Assembly (NCBI GenBank): GCA_021778815.1
Contig: JAJYBW010000154.1
Location: 1-7,911, forward strand
Length of the DNA: 7,911 bases
Direction: 5' to 3'
Origin: Acidobacteriota bacterium
GTDB lineage: Bacteria > Acidobacteriota > Terriglobia > Terriglobales > Acidobacteriaceae
The notes below the pieces were generated by a model. That model was not told where the DNA came from and ran no database searches. It was given only the letters and a program-made list of their open reading frames with translations. Of this stretch, positions 1 to 6,730 are shown piece by piece. A program made the translations under genes and the position numbers. The first letter of the stretch is position 1. Every line of letters begins with the position of its first letter.

Positions 1-2169
1 GCCGTCACGCTGGCGACGCCGGGCATCGCTGCCGACTCGAACGGGATGTTCCATCCGCTGGGCGAACATTCTGACACCACCTTCAGCATCGATGGGCAAC
101 CGATCTCTGACCAGCAAAGCCGCAATTTTTCTAACCAGCTGACGGCGAACGCGGTGCAATCGATCAAGGTGATCAACGGGATGATTCCGCCGGAGTATGG
201 CGACAAGGCCAGCATCGTGGTGCAGACGACAACGAAGTCGGGCCTGGGCAACAAGCATCCCACGGGCGATATCTCGGCCAGTTACGGCAGTTTCGGCACG
301 GTGCTGGCGGACGCCAATCTTGGGATCGGGACTCAGACCTGGGGAAACTTTCTGGACCTGAACGGGATCAACGGCGGGAGATTTCTGGACACTCCCGAGT
401 TCACGGTGATGCACGCCTACGGAAACAACGAGAATTTCTTCGATCGAGTTGATTTCAATCCCACGCCGAAGGACACGCTGCACCTGGATATGACGGCGGC
501 GCGCTCGTGGTTTCAAAATCCCAATCAGTTTGATCAGCAATTTCCTACGCCGAACCCGTACAACCCGCAAGGACTGAAACAGGACCAGCGCCAGCAAAAT
601 TTGACATACAACGTGGCTGCGGTCTGGACCCATTTGTTCGGCACCGATGCCCTGTTGACCGTCACGCCCTTCCTGCGCCAGGACAACATCCACTATTACC
701 CGAGCGCGGATGTTTTCGCCGACACTCCCGCTACGCTGCAGCAAAGCCGACGACTGCAGAATGCGGGCATCACGGCGGACTATTCCTACGTGAAGGGCAT
801 TCATAATTTCAAGGCCGGCGCTGTCTTTCAGCACACATTTTTGAATGAAGGCTTTGGTTTCGGCATCACCAGTCCGACCTACAACGCGGTTTGCCAGCAG
901 GCGGATGGCACCCCGGTCATTGCCCCCGGCATTACCAATCCCGACGCGTGCGTGACGGAGGGCTACGAGCCCAATCCAAACTTTCTTCCGGGCGAACTGC
1001 AATACGATCTGACCCGCAATGGAAAGCAATTCGTATTCAAAGGTCACACCGACATCAAAGAAGAGTCGCTCTACGTGCAGGACACAATAGTCTGGAAGAA
1101 CTGGCAATTTCTGCTGGGCGCGCGCGGCGACAATTACAACGGGCTTAGCAGTAAATACATGCTGGAGCCGCGGGCCGGCGCCACCTATCAAGTCCGCAAA
1201 ACGGGCACGGTATTGTCTGCAGGGTATTCTCGGCTGATGCCCACCCCGTACAACGAGAACCTCGTACTCTCCAGTTCTGTCGGCAGCGGCGGTCTTGCCA
1301 ATAATCTTGGGGGGAACGGAGTTCATCCGCTGACGCCGGCCTCGCGAAACCAATACGATATTGGATTTCAGCAGGCTTTTGGAAAATACGTTGTGGTCAG
1401 CGGCAGCTATTTCTGGAAGTACACCAAGGGTGACTACGATTTCGACGTCATCCTGAACACGCCGCTCACCTTTCCGATTCAATGGAAGAAATCCGACATC
1501 AGCGGCGGCGGTCTGCGAGTGTCTTTGACGCCAATCCACGGTATTTCCGCTTTCTCGGTGATGGGGCACTCACACTCGCTGTTCTATCCTCCGGAGATTG
1601 GCGGCCTTATCTTCAATGACAACACCAATGCCACGGACCTGCAGCCGTTTCTGATCGATCACGATCAGGCGTTCGAGCAGAATACGCACGTGCAATATCA
1701 ACCCAAGCCGAATGGACCCTGGTATGGATTGACCTGGCGGTACGACAGCGGACAGGTTGCGGGGAATGTGCCGTTCGGGACAGCTCCTGGGGTACCCGTC
1801 AGCCTGACCTATCTGACGGCCGATCAGCAGCAGCAGATTCGCTTGAGCTGCAATGGGGTCGAGGCGACGCTGACCGCACCGCTGGTGAGTTGTTTGCCGG
1901 AGGAACTGAAATCGCCGCTGGTGACGATTCCGCGGGCCGGGACAGAATCGCCGGACAAGAATCCGCCGCGTGTGGCGCCGCGCAACCTGTTCGACATGGA
2001 TGCGGGCTGGGACAATGTCTTCCGCCGCAAGCGTTACCAGACAAATCTCAGCCTGACGGTCACCAATGTCACCAACAAAGTGGCGCTGTACAACTTTCTT
2101 TCAACCTTCAGCGGAACGCATTTTGTGCCCCCGCGTATGATTACTGCGCAGGCGGTCTTCAACTTCTAG
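1..2169 (+). CDS. TonB-dependent outer-membrane receptor, 3' part (N-terminus outside window)
   Basis: The reading frame is open from base 1 and ends at TAG 2167-2169, giving 722 residues with no start inside the window. The ATG at 46 is only an internal methionine, because the plug-like sequence already runs before it. Residues about 12-82 look like the second half of a TonB plug domain (SIDGQPISDQQS, then an EYGDKASIVVQTTTKSG-type end). The rest is rich in alternating aromatic and polar strands typical of a 22-strand barrel, for example LYVQDTIVWKNWQF and LEPRAGATY. The protein ends in a terminal phenylalanine (AQAVFNF), the usual outer-membrane barrel signal for BAM. Such receptors import scarce ligands (siderophores, cobalamin, glycans) using TonB energy. 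Acidobacterial members usually carry an N-terminal carboxypeptidase-regulatory-like domain, which would lie upstream here. The substrate cannot be read from the sequence. The only cysteines I see are at window residues 298, 317, 617 and 631, in two close pairs. Confidence 0.88.
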   Translation, partial: AVTLATPGIAADSNGMFHPLGEHSDTTFSIDGQPISDQQSRNFSNQLTANAVQSIKVINGMIPPEYGDKASIVVQTTTKSGLGNKHPTGDISASYGSFGTVLADANLGIGTQTWGNFLDLNGINGGRFLDTPEFTVMHAYGNNENFFDRVDFNPTPKDTLHLDMTAARSWFQNPNQFDQQFPTPNPYNPQGLKQDQRQQNLTYNVAAVWTHLFGTDALLTVTPFLRQDNIHYYPSADVFADTPATLQQSRRLQNAGITADYSYVKGIHNFKAGAVFQHTFLNEGFGFGITSPTYNAVCQQADGTPVIAPGITNPDACVTEGYEPNPNFLPGELQYDLTRNGKQFVFKGHTDIKEESLYVQDTIVWKNWQFLLGARGDNYNGLSSKYMLEPRAGATYQVRKTGTVLSAGYSRLMPTPYNENLVLSSSVGSGGLANNLGGNGVHPLTPASRNQYDIGFQQAFGKYVVVSGSYFWKYTKGDYDFDVILNTPLTFPIQWKKSDISGGGLRVSLTPIHGISAFSVMGHSHSLFYPPEIGGLIFNDNTNATDLQPFLIDHDQAFEQNTHVQYQPKPNGPWYGLTWRYDSGQVAGNVPFGTAPGVPVSLTYLTADQQQQIRLSCNGVEATLTAPLVSCLPEELKSPLVTIPRAGTESPDKNPPRVAPRNLFDMDAGWDNVFRRKRYQTNLSLTVTNVTNKVALYNFLSTFSGTHFVPPRMITAQAVFNF

Positions 2170-2218
2170 TATGCTGTTGGTGATGCGGTATTTCTGAGGG
2201 TCCTTCCCCAGAACAGCA

Positions 2219-2254
2219 AGGGGCAGGTGGTACGCCACGCTGCCCCTACGTTTT
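2219..2254 (+). terminator. Probable factor-independent terminator after the receptor gene
   Basis: Fifty bases after the receptor stop there is an almost perfect hairpin. The 8-bp outer stem is AGGGGCAG (2219-2226) with CTGCCCCT (2240-2247). The 4-bp inner stem is GTGG (2227-2230) with CCAC (2235-2238). G2239 is a single-base bulge and the loop is TACG. A run of four T follows at 2251-2254 after three other bases. The stem is strong but the T run is short and slightly displaced, so it could instead be a structured repeat. No further gene is seen before pyrG. Confidence 0.6.
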
Positions 2255-2382
2255 GCCTTCGGCCAATTGCGGTAGGCCTGCCCTTTTCCTTTCACTTTGA
2301 GCCCGTTGATCGCGGGGCCCATGGAAACTGATCCGACGCCGATTTCCTTTTGGCGCTGCAGTGAGATTTATCGCAAATTTCT

Positions 2383-2410
2383 TTGCAGGTGTCGCGGCTT
2401 CTGCGAAAAT
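2383..2410 (+). promoter_or_regulatory. Weak candidate promoter for pyrG
   Basis: TTGCAG (2383-2388) and GAAAAT (2405-2410) are separated by 16 bases, matching the sigma70 consensus at 3/6 and 4/6. A start near 2417 would give a leader of about 50 bases before the pyrG ATG. This is the best candidate I see in the gap after the receptor terminator, but the match is poor and acidobacterial promoters are not well defined. Confidence 0.22.
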
Positions 2411-2452
2411 AGATCGTGCCTACCTCGTACGATCCACACCCACAAGCGTTTC

Positions 2453-2457
2453 AAGGA
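2453..2457 (+). promoter_or_regulatory. Ribosome binding site of pyrG
   Basis: AAGGA, 9 bases before ATG 2467. It lies inside the alternative longer reading from GTG 2416 and therefore supports the shorter start. Confidence 0.65.
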
Positions 2458-2466
2458 AGCGCGCCC

Positions 2467-4137
2467 ATGTCTGCCAAATACATCTTTGTTACCGGTGGAG
2501 TTGTGTCCAGCCTTGGTAAAGGACTGGCTGCGGCCTCGCTTGGCTGTCTGTTGGAAAGCCGAGGCCTGCGCGTCAACCTGATGAAGTTCGATCCTTACCT
2601 GAACGTCGATCCCGGCACCATGTCGCCGTTTCAGCACGGTGAGGTGTTTGTCACCGACGATGGTGCGGAGACGGATCTGGATCTGGGCCACTACGAGCGA
2701 TTCACGCATGCGCGGCTGTCACGGGACAATAACCTGACCACCGGCAGAATCTACGAGCAGATCATCACCAAGGAGCGTCGCGGCGATTACCTGGGCAAAA
2801 CCGTGCAGGTGATTCCGCACGTGACCAACGAAATCAAGAATGCCATGCGCAAGGTGGCAGCCGACGTCGACATTGTGCTGGTGGAGATTGGCGGGACGGT
2901 CGGCGACATCGAGTCGTTGCCGTTTCTGGAAGCGATTCGCCAGATGCGCCAGGAACTGGGCCGCGAGAATACGTTATTCGTTCACGTCACGCTGGTTCCT
3001 TGGATTGCGGCGGCGCAGGAACTGAAGACGAAGCCGACACAGCACTCGGTGAAGGAGCTGCTATCGATTGGAATTCAGCCGGATATTCTTCTTTGCCGCA
3101 CCGATCGTTTTCTATCGCGGGAAATGAAGTCGAAGATTGCCTTGTTCTGCAACGTTGAGGAACAGGCCGTCGTGACTGCGAAAGATGTTCCGTCGATTTA
3201 CGAAGTGCCATTGGTATTCGCGCAGGAGAAAGTTGACGCGCTGGTTTTAAAGTACCTGCACCTGCAGGCGGGCGAAGCGGATCTGGATCGGTGGCGTGAA
3301 CTGGTCGACCGCTGCTACAACCCCAAGGATGAGGTCTCGATCGGCATTGTTGGAAAATATGTCGAGTATGAGGACAGCTATAAGTCACTGAAGGAAGCGC
3401 TGGTGCATGGCGCGCTCGCTCATAACTTGAAGCTCTCCGTCACCTGGGTGGAAGCTGAAGGCCTGGAGTCAAAGGAACCCGGCGATCGCAGTTACGAGAG
3501 CCAATTGGCGGGGTTTGATGGCATCCTGGTGCCCGGCGGTTTTGGCAAGCGCGGCATTGAAGGCATGCTGAATGCGATTCGCTACGCGCGCGAGCGACAG
3601 GTTCCCTACTTTGGTATTTGCCTGGGCATGCAGACGGCCTGCATTGAATATGCGCGGAATGTTTGCGGATTGGATGGCGCGAACTCCAGCGAGTTTGATC
3701 CGGCAACGCCGCATCGTGTGATTTATAAACTGCGCGAACTGACCGGGGTGGAGGAGATGGGCGGCACCATGCGGCTGGGGGCGTGGCCCTGCATGCTGCA
3801 ACCGGATTCGCTGGCGGCACGGGCCTATGGGCAAACGGAAATCAGCGAGCGCCATCGCCATCGCTACGAGTTCAATCGGGAATATGAAGCCATCCTGACC
3901 GGTGCCGGCCTGCGCATTACGGGGACGACTCCGGACGCGACTTACGTTGAGATTGTAGAGATTCCCGATCACCCATTTTTCCTGGGCTGCCAGTTCCATC
4001 CCGAGTTCAAGTCGAAACCGCTGCAGGCGCATCCGCTGTTTCGAGAGTTTGTGGGGGCCAGCTACCGGAACCGGCTGGCAGGCGTTGAGAAGCTGGGCGC
4101 ACAGGTTGAGGTCGCAAGGCAACGCGTGGCGCAGTGA
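2467..4137 (+). CDS. pyrG: CTP synthase (glutamine-hydrolysing)
   Basis: PyrG makes CTP from UTP, ATP and glutamine in the cytoplasm, the last step of de novo pyrimidine nucleotide synthesis. The 556-residue product is close to the usual 535-560. The N-terminal synthetase domain (about 1-270) opens with the family signature YIFVTGGVVSSLGKG at residues 5-19, followed by DPYLNVDPGTMSPFQHGEV and the GGTVGDIESLPFLEA block. The C-terminal class I glutamine amidotransferase domain (about 300-540) has the oxyanion loop PGGFGKRG, the nucleophile Cys385 in GICLGMQ, and His511 and Glu513 in CQFHPEF, so both activities look intact. The ATG at 2467 is chosen because AAGGA at 2453-2457 lies 9 bases upstream and because the family begins a few residues before YIFVTGG. 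An in-frame GTG at 2416 would add 17 unrelated residues. The gene is flanked by gaps of about 300 and 219 bases and is probably transcribed alone. Confidence 0.98.
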   Translation: MSAKYIFVTGGVVSSLGKGLAAASLGCLLESRGLRVNLMKFDPYLNVDPGTMSPFQHGEVFVTDDGAETDLDLGHYERFTHARLSRDNNLTTGRIYEQIITKERRGDYLGKTVQVIPHVTNEIKNAMRKVAADVDIVLVEIGGTVGDIESLPFLEAIRQMRQELGRENTLFVHVTLVPWIAAAQELKTKPTQHSVKELLSIGIQPDILLCRTDRFLSREMKSKIALFCNVEEQAVVTAKDVPSIYEVPLVFAQEKVDALVLKYLHLQAGEADLDRWRELVDRCYNPKDEVSIGIVGKYVEYEDSYKSLKEALVHGALAHNLKLSVTWVEAEGLESKEPGDRSYESQLAGFDGILVPGGFGKRGIEGMLNAIRYARERQVPYFGICLGMQTACIEYARNVCGLDGANSSEFDPATPHRVIYKLRELTGVEEMGGTMRLGAWPCMLQPDSLAARAYGQTEISERHRHRYEFNREYEAILTGAGLRITGTTPDATYVEIVEIPDHPFFLGCQFHPEFKSKPLQAHPLFREFVGASYRNRLAGVEKLGAQVEVARQRVAQ

Positions 4138-4156
4138 TATTTATTGATCGAAAGAA

Positions 4157-4277
4157 TCATTCTGAACCCTTCGGCGTTGTTCCGGGTACGTTCCGCGTAG
4201 CGGAGTGAAGCATCCAGATGATATTCGCATCGACTGCCAGTCATCACCCTCTGGATTCTTCGCTACGCTCAGAATGA
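4157..4277. repeat. Pair of diverged short repeats in inverted orientation
   Basis: TCATTCTGA at 4157-4165 is matched by its exact reverse complement TCAGAATGA at 4269-4277, and ATCCAG at 4212-4217 by CTGGAT at 4251-4256. Read on the minus strand, the right copy is TCATTCTGAGCGTAGCG followed by AAGAATCCAGAG. The left copy has the same ends (TCATTCTGA, then GTAGCGGAGTGAAGCATCCAGA), with roughly 30 extra bases between. The right copy also has its own ATTCT/AGAAT ends (4255-4259, 4271-4275). This resembles short dispersed intergenic repeats that I recall as frequent in acidobacterial genomes. The two copies could fold into one long imperfect hairpin between pyrG and uppP, followed by TTTTT at 4286-4290, and may help end the pyrG transcript. 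Confidence 0.55.
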
Positions 4278-4301
4278 CTCATCGATTTTTAGGAATACAG
4301 T
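4274..4301 (+). promoter_or_regulatory. Weak candidate promoter for uppP
   Basis: ATGACT (4274-4279) and TACAGT (4296-4301) are separated by 16 bases and each match the sigma70 boxes at 4/6. The second box is half of a short palindrome, TACAG-TAT-CTGTA (4296-4308). A transcript starting near 4308 would have a leader of about 50 bases. The -35 box overlaps the end of the inverted repeat, so the assignment is tentative. Confidence 0.22.
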
Positions 4302-4356
4302 ATCTGTAAGCTCGCACTAAACAACTCTCACTGGGAAACTGTTTCGTAGGATTCGC

Positions 4357-5238
4357 ATGACAATTCTGCACGTGATACTTCTGGCCATCATTCAAGGGAT
4401 GGCCGAACTGCTGCCGGTTTCCAGCTCGGCGCACGTTGTGGTTGCGGAAAAGCTGATGGGGATGGATCCGACGTCTCCCGCGATGACGCTGCTGCTGGTG
4501 ATGCTGCACACCGGCACCATGTTTGCCGTGATCGCCTACTTTTGGAAGCAGTGGCGGGCAACCTATTTCCGCGACGCCCGCACCTTCAAGACCATCGTTG
4601 GACAATTGTTTGTCGCCAGCTTCGTGACCGCGATCATCGGGTATGGGCTGATTGAAGGCATTGAAAAGCTGGTGCTCCACGGAAAACATGCGCAGGTGGA
4701 AGAATTGTTTGGCCGCCTCGACCTGATCGCTCCGGCGCTGGCAGCGGTGGGGATTCTGATTTTGATCGCCGGCCTGCGCCATAGCCGGGACAATGCGTCC
4801 GGGCGCCGCGACGATCGAGTCCCCGGCTCCACGGGTCTCGACATGACCCAGGCGGGCTGGATTGGCGGTATCCAGGGGCTGTGCCTGCCCTTCCGTGGAT
4901 TTTCGCGGTCTGGAGCCACTATTTCGACCGGGATGCTGCTGGGCGTGGCGAAGGCCCGGGCGGAGGAGTTCAGCTTCGCGCTGGCCGTCATCCTGACACC
5001 TCCGGCGATTGCCCGGGAAGTGTGGCGACTGCTGAAGGCAGAGCACCTGGCTGGAGCTGCTCCCATCGCCAACGCTATGATGCCGAGCTTGCTGGGGATG
5101 GTATTTGCCTTCCTGGCTGGCCTGCTGGCCCTGAAGTGGCTGAGCCAATGGCTGGAAAGCGGTCGCTGGTACTGGTTCGGCATTTACTGTTTGGTCGCGG
5201 CCGTCGCGGTGGGCTACCTGCACCACATGGGCTATTGA
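4357..5238 (+). CDS. uppP: Undecaprenyl-diphosphatase (UppP/BacA family)
   Basis: UppP removes one phosphate from undecaprenyl diphosphate on the outer side of the inner membrane, so that the C55 carrier can be reused for peptidoglycan and other envelope polymers. Overexpression classically gives bacitracin resistance. The 293-residue product is slightly longer than the usual 260-280. The first family motif, (E/Q)xxxE plus PVSSSAH, is present as Gln13, Glu17 and His26. The second motif is GFSRSGATIS with Ser183, Arg184 and Gly186. Hydrophobic stretches near 3-20, 42-62, 80-99, 122-140, 206-220, 241-260 and 271-288 fit the multi-span re-entrant fold. The oddity is Arg180 where most members have the proline of PGxSRSG. 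The ATG at 4357 has AGGA five bases upstream and begins just before the first motif. The gene is probably its own unit, separated from pyrG by the repeat-containing gap and facing a convergent gene. Confidence 0.95.
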   Translation: MTILHVILLAIIQGMAELLPVSSSAHVVVAEKLMGMDPTSPAMTLLLVMLHTGTMFAVIAYFWKQWRATYFRDARTFKTIVGQLFVASFVTAIIGYGLIEGIEKLVLHGKHAQVEELFGRLDLIAPALAAVGILILIAGLRHSRDNASGRRDDRVPGSTGLDMTQAGWIGGIQGLCLPFRGFSRSGATISTGMLLGVAKARAEEFSFALAVILTPPAIAREVWRLLKAEHLAGAAPIANAMMPSLLGMVFAFLAGLLALKWLSQWLESGRWYWFGIYCLVAAVAVGYLHHMGY

Positions 5239-5405
5239 AGAAAGGCAAGAAGCAGGTTGCACTGGCAAATCATCCCGACGATCATGCATTGTCGAAGATG
5301 AACTGCAATCCTGAGTGAGCGGTTGACTCTTCCGCGGCGTGGGCGACCTTGCACCCGGCCAGACCGCCGACCCTTAAAAATTCCAAGCGTAAACTCGAAG
5401 TCAAT
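5239..5405. other. Convergent intergenic gap, nothing firm
   Basis: This is the space between the ends of uppP (+) and the minus-strand gene. One small hairpin is visible, CGACGAT (5276-5282) with ATTGTCG (5288-5294), a 7-bp stem including one G-T pair and a 5-base loop. It has no T run on either side, so I do not call it a terminator. I see no RNA gene or convincing small ORF. Confidence 0.5.
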
Positions 5406-6386
5406 TTATGGATGCAGTACCAGGGTCTGCGTCAATTGAAACGTCAACGTGGTCTCTGCGGGAACCTTTACCTGCTTCCCATGAGTAAACAGTTGCGTGA
5501 CCACTCCGCCACCGGCTCCCGCCAACGCACCAATTCCGGCTCCTCGGCCACCTCCAAACGCTGCCCCCAGAAGCGCTCCAAGCACACCGCCGCCCCCCGC
5601 ATACTCGGCAGTGGTGCGATTCATGCCGATGTTGCCCTGGCTGTTCTCAGTCACAGAGGAGGTATCGACGCGATATTGCCGGCCCTGAATGTCCACTGAG
5701 TACAGATCGAGCGCCAGGCTCTGACTGTTTAGAATCCCGCCGCTCTTCGCGCTCAGTAGTTGCAGCTTGGCCTTGCTCCCCGCGGGTATAACGACGTCCC
5801 CGGCACTGTCGACGACGTCCTGCTCGATCTGAGCAGAATAAAGCTTTCCGGCGGCGTCTTTGGTGCTGTCGATCGGACTTATCGTACGCACAACCATCGG
5901 CGTGCCCGTGGAGATTACTACGGAAGGAATGCCGCTGCCGGCTGCGGCTGGTACGGGAGCCGGTGCCGTGGGCACCTGGTTGTCCTGGTGAGTTGATGGA
6001 GGGCCCCCCTGCGACTGATTCCCAGCCTGCATTGACGAAGGGCCGGTGAGGATCAGCGAGGAGACATCGCTGACTGGAAAAACGTAGGAGACCCCATTCG
6101 ACCCATGGAAAGCCAGCTTGGTGGTGCCTGTCAGTTGGCCGGAGTACGTCTGACCGTTGTGCAGGGTAATGTGATCGCCAACGTTGGAAAACACCAACGA
6201 CTGGACGTCGCTTACGGGAAACCTATATTGAATTCCAGCGTTGTCTTGAAAAGAAAGCTTGCTGTTGACCGCGCCCGTGAATGTGCCGGAATAGCTTTTG
6301 CCGTCCCGCAAGACCACAACATCAGCATGAACGGCAGTAACGGAGAAAATCAACAGGAGAAGAAAATCAATGGCTTTTGTTTTCAT
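5406..6386 (-). CDS. Exported protein of unknown function with tandem repeats and a glycine zipper
   Basis: I do not recognise a named family. The 326-residue product starts with a signal peptide: Lys2 and Lys4, a hydrophobic core at about 8-19, and a likely cleavage after VHA near residue 21. It should therefore leave the cytoplasm. Residues 22-67 and 71-114 are two diverged copies of one unit, each with an (D/N)GxxYSG start and ending in FPVSDVxSL. Residues 115-152 are a Pro/Gln/Ser-rich linker. Residues 155-250 form a compact region with SPIDSTKDAAGKLYSA and DVVIPAGSKAKL, reminiscent of beta-rich VirB10/TrbI-type segments, though this likeness is only an impression. Residues 264-294 are a glycine zipper with glycines at every fourth position from 266 to 294, a pattern seen in membrane-inserting helices. 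The tail VKVPAETTLTFQL follows. The ATG at 6386 is preferred over the TTG at 6392 because of ribosome-site spacing. It converges on uppP and diverges from dnaK, so there is no operon context. Confidence 0.85.
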   Translation of the reverse strand: MKTKAIDFLLLLIFSVTAVHADVVVLRDGKSYSGTFTGAVNSKLSFQDNAGIQYRFPVSDVQSLVFSNVGDHITLHNGQTYSGQLTGTTKLAFHGSNGVSYVFPVSDVSSLILTGPSSMQAGNQSQGGPPSTHQDNQVPTAPAPVPAAAGSGIPSVVISTGTPMVVRTISPIDSTKDAAGKLYSAQIEQDVVDSAGDVVIPAGSKAKLQLLSAKSGGILNSQSLALDLYSVDIQGRQYRVDTSSVTENSQGNIGMNRTTAEYAGGGGVLGALLGAAFGGGRGAGIGALAGAGGGVVTQLFTHGKQVKVPAETTLTFQLTQTLVLHP

Positions 6387-6393
6387 CTTCAAT

Positions 6394-6399
6394 CACCTC
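6394..6399 (-). promoter_or_regulatory. Ribosome binding site deciding the start of the minus-strand gene
   Basis: On the minus strand GAGGTG lies 7 bases before ATG 6386 but only 1 base before the alternative TTG at 6392, so the ATG is the better start. Confidence 0.65.
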
Positions 6400-6477
6400 G
6401 TCTTGACTGGGCCATCGCCCTCTGCTTGCAATGAATCTGATCTCTGATTTGCTTGGCTGTTCCAATCGAACACCGCC

Positions 6478-6483
6478 ATCATA
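6478..6483 (-). promoter_or_regulatory. Weak candidate -10 box for the minus-strand gene
   Basis: On the minus strand TATGAT matches the -10 consensus at 5/6 and is preceded directly by TG. I see no recognisable -35 box 16-18 bases upstream. A start near 6471 would give a leader of about 85 bases. Confidence 0.2.
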
Positions 6484-6517
6484 CAGCTTGCGCGGCCATC
6501 GAGAGCCTGCGTTTCCG

Positions 6518-6694
6518 TTATAGACGAGTCGCGCCGCCGTCCCGATATATATGACCATAAAGGGCCTGGAGTTGCCAGCCTTGGGTTTCGTCAGACCTGC
6601 CCAATAAAGGGGGCTGTCGACTGTCGGTGTCGTGGCTACGACGGCACAGGGTTCGGTAGGTCGAGCAGATCGATTTTCGAGAAAAATCTGCCAT
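6518..6694 (-). CDS. Possible 58-residue small protein, unproven
   Basis: This short frame runs from ATG 6694 to TAA 6518 on the minus strand. Its main support is a near-ideal ribosome site, TAAGGAGAT, whose AAGGAG core (6703-6708) is 8 bases before the ATG. The product starts MADFSRKSICS and ends DGGATRL. It is polar, with eight arginines, three histidine or lysine residues and two cysteines. It has no signal peptide, no membrane segment and no motif I recognise. It occupies most of the gap between the minus-strand gene and dnaK. A longer overlapping frame on the same strand has no ribosome site at a useful distance. It could be a real small gene, a relic, or chance. Confidence 0.25.
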   Translation of the reverse strand: MADFSRKSICSTYRTLCRRSHDTDSRQPPLLGRSDETQGWQLQALYGHIYRDGGATRL

Positions 6695-6730
6695 ATCTGC
6701 ATCTCCTTAGCTACAAACCGCATCAATTAA

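Noticed and set aside
2416..2466. Upstream in-frame GTG that would extend PyrG by 17 residues
   Set aside because: The extension has no likeness to the family N-terminus, no ribosome site precedes the GTG, and a good ribosome site lies within the extension before ATG 2467.
3469..4122. A 217-codon open frame on the minus strand inside pyrG
   Set aside because: It is antisense to the conserved glutaminase domain of CTP synthase and has no independent support.
4279..5289. A 336-codon open frame on the minus strand covering uppP
   Set aside because: The plus strand encodes a clear UppP with both motifs. The antisense product is Gln/His/Arg-rich without motifs, and no ribosome site was found.
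5276..5294. Hairpin between the convergent uppP and minus-strand genes as a bidirectional terminator
   Set aside because: The stem is short with a G-T pair and there is no T run on either strand.
6400..6600. Possible cyclic-di-GMP (GEMM) riboswitch on the minus strand, suggested by a GCGCAAGC element
   Set aside because: The other conserved GEMM blocks (GGCAAACC, a GAAA tetraloop helix, the ACGCAAAGC core) are absent and the stems do not line up.
6367..6726. A 119-codon minus-strand frame overlapping the start of the exported-protein gene
   Set aside because: There is no ribosome site before its start codons at 6726 or 6723, its internal ATG directly abuts the AAGGAG element, and the product has no recognisable motif. 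The 58-codon frame is better placed but also unproven.
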